NCBI GenBank assembly: GCA_046290815.1
Contig: JBKBUF010000024.1
Coordinates: 1-64,000, forward strand
Length of the DNA stretch: 64,000 bases
Direction of reading: 5' to 3'
DNA from: JBKBUF01 sp046290815
GTDB taxonomy: Bacteria; Bacteroidota; Bacteroidia; Cytophagales; Cytophagaceae
Position 1 is the first letter of the stretch. Every line of letters begins with the position of its first letter. The notes beneath the pieces were generated by a model, which was not told the origin of the DNA, ran no database searches, and saw only the letters and a list, made by a program, of their open reading frames with translations. The translations under genes were made by a program, and so were the position numbers. Of the stretch, positions 60,618 to 64,000 are shown piece by piece.

Positions 60618-63545
60618 ATGTCTATTCCGCAGGATATAATTGACAAGATTAAAAGTGTTGTTATCATAGAGGATGTTATCCGAGGCTTTAATGTTAACCT
60701 TAAAAAAGCGGGTAAATACTTAAAGGCAAATTGTCCTTTACCAGGGCATAATGAAAATACTGCTTCCTTTACTGTTACTCCAACTGAAGGTGTATACAAG
60801 TGCTTCGGATGTGGAAAGTCCGGGGATGCTATTCAGTTCCTTGTAGACCATCAGGGAATGGATTTTTACGAGGCCATTAAATACCTGGCAGAGAAATATA
60901 ATATTGAAATTACAGAAGATAAAAAGCAAACCAAGGAAGAAAAACAAAAGGGCCTGGAGAGGGAAGCCGTTATCTCTGTTAACAAATTTGCAGGAAAGTA
61001 TTTTTGTAACATTTTGCATAATACACCTGCTGGGAAAAACGAAGGGTACCAATACTTAAAAAACAGAGGCTTTTCGCTTGATATTATCCATAAGTTTGAG
61101 CTAGGATATTCTACTCCTGATTGGGACGGACTTGTAAAAGCTGGACTGGAGAAAAAGTTTACAATTGAAGCGCTCAATCAGGCCGGTCTGATCATTGTAA
61201 AAGAAGACAAGAAAAAGGAGTTCGATCGCTTTCGCTCCAGGGTTATGTTTCCTATCCATGATCCTACAGGTAAGGTTGTTGGATTTGGAGGAAGGTTAAT
61301 TGCAGAAGATCCGAAGCAGCCAAAATATATGAACAGTCCGGAAACGGCTGCTTATAGCAAAGGAAAAATTCTCTATGGTCTCTATTTCTCAAAAGCTTCC
61401 ATCCGTACACATGATGAATGCTTATTAGTTGAAGGATATACGGACGTAATTTCTCTTTTCCAGCATGGTATTGATAATGTTGTCTCCAGCTCCGGAACGT
61501 CTCTTACAGATGATCAGATTTACCTGATATCTAAATACACTAAAAATCTTACCATCTTTTTCGATGGTGACAAGGCCGGCATAGATGCTGCAGTAAGAGC
61601 TATAAGACCATGCTTAGAGGCTGGTTTAAATGTTAGGGTTGTAGTTCTTCCAACAAAGCAGGATCCAGACTCATACATTAAAAAGGTGGGCACTCCGGAT
61701 TTTAAAAAATATGTGGGGGACAACCGTAAAGACATAGTTTCATTCTTTGCTGAGATCAGATATAAAGAAGCTTCTAAGGACCCTATCAAGAAAGCTGAGT
61801 TAGCTAAGGAAATTGCCTCTCTTATTACTGTTATTCCTGATCCTATTACCAGGGACCTTTTGTTTAAGAATTGTGCCAGGATACTAGGTGTGAAGGAAGA
61901 TATGCTGCTACAGGAGAGTAATAAAATCCTTATAGTAGAACGGAAGGAAAAAGAAGACAAGAAAGAACCTGCAGTAAAATCAGACAAGCCTAAGAAGAAA
62001 AAAGAAATTGATACCAGTAAACCTATATGGGGTACATTCTGGGTAATTGTTTTCGAAAAAGGGGTACCACTATGTAAGCTCAGATACAAAAAAATGCTGG
62101 AGTTTCTTCAAGAGCATGGTTACTACCGGATCAGCATGGGAGATAAGAAATATCAGTTCGTGCAAATCCAGGACAATGTAATTGATATTGTAGATGAACT
62201 GTGCATGAAAGATTTTGTGATGCAATACATCCGAAACCTGGAGGATGAAGATTTTAAGGAAAACATTGAAGAAGCAATTATCAGAGGTGCTAAAAACTAC
62301 TTTTCAAAATCTATCCTGGAGTCTTTGGACTACAAGCATGTAACTATTAAAAGAGATACAAAAGAGGCCTGTTTCATGTACTTTAAAAATGGATGGGTTG
62401 AAATAACAAAGGAAGGCTCAAAGCTTAAGGAGTACAAGGACCTGGACGGCCAGATTTGGAAATCTCAAATTATAGATACTGAAATCCAGTACATCCCGGA
62501 GGGTGATTCAGAGGCAGAATTTAAAAGATTTTTATGTCTTTCTCTTGCCGGCAATATATTGTATAAGCCGGTCCTGGATGAAGCTGGAGAACCTAAAAAA
62601 GATGAAGCGGGTGTTTTGCTCTATGAAGACGTTCCGGAGGATGTAAGAACTCTAAGCCATAAAAGAATATTAAGCGCCTGTACAGCCATTGGGTATATGC
62701 TCCACGGGTACAAAGATCCTTCAATGACAAAGGCCGTGGTTTCTGTAGATGCTAAGCTGGGCAAAAATGGAGATATGAACGGAGGATCAGGAAAAAGCTT
62801 ATTTGCCAAAGCGCTGAAATACCTGATCAAAGAAGCATTCATCGAGGCTCAGAATTTCCGGTTCGACAATCCCTTCGCTTTTGAAATGGTTAACCTGGAT
62901 AGCAAGTTTGTTAACTTCAACGATGCCAATGCAAGGTTTGAGTTCCAAAGATTGTTTTCTCTGATCACCGATGACTTTACGGTCAACAAAAAGCACATCG
63001 GTATGTTTACAATCCCCTTCGATGTTAGCCCGAAAATTTACATTTCAACAAACCATACCATAAAGGGTGAAGGGTCTTCATTTCAAAGGAGACAATTTGT
63101 AATAGAGTTTTCAGACTATTTCAACGACAAGCATACGCCCGAAAAAGAGTTTGGCCACCTTCTTTTTATCGATTGGAATCGTGAGGAGTGGAATAGATTT
63201 TATTCATTCATGTTCGATTGTGTATCGGCATTTTTAAGCTCAGGGCTGGTAGAAATTGACAATAGCAATTACCGGTTGCGCTCTCTTCTCAATATCATTT
63301 CAGAGGACTTCTATTACTACATGGAAAACAACGTTCAGCTTGATCACCGGTACGAGAAGAAAGTATTATTCCAGCAGTTCAAAGACTCCTATGCTCCGGA
63401 CTTTGATAACCTTAAGCTGAATACATTTTCCAAGTATCTCCAGTCCTGGGCAAACTATAAAGGCTACCTGATCAATCCTAATTCAAAAAATGGCCGGGAC
63501 AGCTCCAACGGAGTCGATTATGTCACTATAGTAAAACGAAAATAA
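60618..63545 (+). CDS. Phage primase-helicase: DnaG-type primase fused to an SF3 helicase
   Basis: 975 residues. The N-terminal CHC2 zinc finger has Cys39, His44, Cys62 and Cys65 (YKCFGCGKSGDAIQF). The DnaG core shows GFGGRLI and NSPETAAYSKG, and the TOPRIM fold follows with LLVEGYTDVISL and TIFFDGDKAG (about 255-340). A charged linker leads to a C-terminal helicase domain with Walker A GGSGKS at about 722-727, an Asp-containing strand VNFNDANARF, IYISTNHTI and RRQFVIEFSDYF, in the order of SF3 helicases. It would prime and unwind DNA for phage replication as one protein. Confidence 0.85.
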   Translation: MSIPQDIIDKIKSVVIIEDVIRGFNVNLKKAGKYLKANCPLPGHNENTASFTVTPTEGVYKCFGCGKSGDAIQFLVDHQGMDFYEAIKYLAEKYNIEITEDKKQTKEEKQKGLEREAVISVNKFAGKYFCNILHNTPAGKNEGYQYLKNRGFSLDIIHKFELGYSTPDWDGLVKAGLEKKFTIEALNQAGLIIVKEDKKKEFDRFRSRVMFPIHDPTGKVVGFGGRLIAEDPKQPKYMNSPETAAYSKGKILYGLYFSKASIRTHDECLLVEGYTDVISLFQHGIDNVVSSSGTSLTDDQIYLISKYTKNLTIFFDGDKAGIDAAVRAIRPCLEAGLNVRVVVLPTKQDPDSYIKKVGTPDFKKYVGDNRKDIVSFFAEIRYKEASKDPIKKAELAKEIASLITVIPDPITRDLLFKNCARILGVKEDMLLQESNKILIVERKEKEDKKEPAVKSDKPKKKKEIDTSKPIWGTFWVIVFEKGVPLCKLRYKKMLEFLQEHGYYRISMGDKKYQFVQIQDNVIDIVDELCMKDFVMQYIRNLEDEDFKENIEEAIIRGAKNYFSKSILESLDYKHVTIKRDTKEACFMYFKNGWVEITKEGSKLKEYKDLDGQIWKSQIIDTEIQYIPEGDSEAEFKRFLCLSLAGNILYKPVLDEAGEPKKDEAGVLLYEDVPEDVRTLSHKRILSACTAIGYMLHGYKDPSMTKAVVSVDAKLGKNGDMNGGSGKSLFAKALKYLIKEAFIEAQNFRFDNPFAFEMVNLDSKFVNFNDANARFEFQRLFSLITDDFTVNKKHIGMFTIPFDVSPKIYISTNHTIKGEGSSFQRRQFVIEFSDYFNDKHTPEKEFGHLLFIDWNREEWNRFYSFMFDCVSAFLSSGLVEIDNSNYRLRSLLNIISEDFYYYMENNVQLDHRYEKKVLFQQFKDSYAPDFDNLKLNTFSKYLQSWANYKGYLINPNSKNGRDSSNGVDYVTIVKRK

Positions 63546-63558
63546 ACCTACGATACCT

Positions 63559-63909
63559 ATGGCACTTACATTAAGATTAGACAAAACTGAGTTAAAGGAG
63601 CTTGATAAAATTATGAAATCTCTGGGAAAGAAAACGGCCTCCAGAGCTATCAAAGAAATGATCATGAGTTATCACTCGATTCTGTATGACCTGGAAAATC
63701 AAAGGGTCAGGGCTGAGGAAGCCGAAGAGGCTTCCGAACGGGTAATGGACCTGGTGAAGCAAATTCTGTCTGCCAATGCAGAGCTGCAGGAGATATTATT
63801 CCCTAAGGAAACCACAAAGGCCCCAAAGAAGGGGAAGCCCGGGAAAAAAACTAAAGGAGGACTTAAAGAGCTTTTGAAGGAATCTTACAAAAACGAAGAC
63901 TGGGACTAA
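63559..63909 (+). CDS. Ribbon-helix-helix-like phage protein with basic tail
   Basis: 116 residues. The N-terminal 40 (LTLRLDKTELKELDKIMKSLG ... SRAIKEMIMSY) fit a ribbon-helix-helix DNA-binding fold. A coiled coil follows (about 45-80), then a Lys/Gly-rich tail (KAPKKGKPGKKTKGG). 13 nt after the primase gene. Possibly a regulator or nucleoid-type DNA binder; the fold is inferred. Confidence 0.6.
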   Translation: MALTLRLDKTELKELDKIMKSLGKKTASRAIKEMIMSYHSILYDLENQRVRAEEAEEASERVMDLVKQILSANAELQEILFPKETTKAPKKGKPGKKTKGGLKELLKESYKNEDWD

Positions 63910-63929
63910 CCAATTAATACTACAAAGCA

Positions 63930-64000
63930 ATGTACGAGCAATACATAGTAGAAATGGAAAATAGTGGCCTTGCAAAAGAGTGTACCGACTCTCTGCAGGA
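63930..64000 (+). CDS. Start of the next phage gene, cut by the window edge
   Basis: ATG at 63930, open to the end (MYEQYIVEMENSGLAKECTD, then on). 20 nt after the RHH gene in the same operon. Too short to identify. Confidence 0.5.
   Translation, partial: MYEQYIVEMENSGLAKECTDSLQ

Overview
The window reads as the chromosome of a gliding-type Bacteroidota, most likely of the order Cytophagales (Cytophaga/Sporocytophaga-like). This is an inference from gene content: a complete 2383-residue SprA, a PorE-type OmpA lipoprotein of the type IX secretion system (T9SS), a Bacteroidota-type PurM, BshA of bacillithiol synthesis, DUF4292, and -7 promoter boxes of the form TAnnTTTG. Most genes are ordinary core genes on the minus strand, AT-rich and in short tight operons.

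Layout. 1-118 is the end of an IS21-like insertion sequence that cuts off a glycosyltransferase gene (107-1060). 1225-11227 holds a small membrane protein, purM, porE, an HdrB/HdrC-like iron-sulfur pair whose intergenic space is filled by an inverted-repeat-bounded, frameshifted four-helix-bundle gene, tRNA-Phe, an RluB-type pseudouridine synthase, an 83-bp MITE-like repeat, scpB and a DksA-like gene. 11607-18772 holds a large lamin-tail surface protein, asd, yicC, a membrane protein, an M28 peptidase, a VanZ-like protein and gcvH. 18836-28869 is the maeB-ruvA-sprA operon. 28990-37827 holds a broken small lipoprotein gene, mltD-like, gatA, tatA, an EnvC-like protein, DUF4292, a TPR lipoprotein, a sugar nucleotidyltransferase and dut. 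37900-43841 holds a polysaccharide flippase, an enoyl-CoA hydratase, two rhomboids and mutL. On the plus strand from 44167 come a GH3-serine hydrolase fusion, bshA and a fatty acid hydroxylase; then two minus-strand response regulators, a lipoprotein, tRNA-Asn, a DegP/HtrA protease, an ALDH7-like dehydrogenase, a single-domain response regulator and a 480-residue orphan.

At about 56830 the chromosome gives way to an integrated temperate phage or phage-like element that continues past the right edge. Its left attachment site is a 16-18 bp copy of a tRNA (or tmRNA) 3' end, still followed by that gene's terminator. Inside it are a leftward repressor and a short companion protein sharing an AGNVGRDN motif, a divergent promoter region with TGTCAA-N5-TTGACA operators, a small Cro-like gene, several unassigned early genes (one a membrane/coiled-coil/zinc-finger protein), a DnaG-type primase fused to an SF3 helicase, and a ribbon-helix-helix protein. 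This is the least ordinary part of the window.

How the genes work together: SprA and PorE are both T9SS parts, and the lamin-tail protein is a plausible T9SS cargo; GcvH, MaeB, Asd, PurM and GatA are housekeeping metabolism and translation; TatA, the lytic transglycosylase, the EnvC-like protein and the GH3 fusion deal with export and peptidoglycan.
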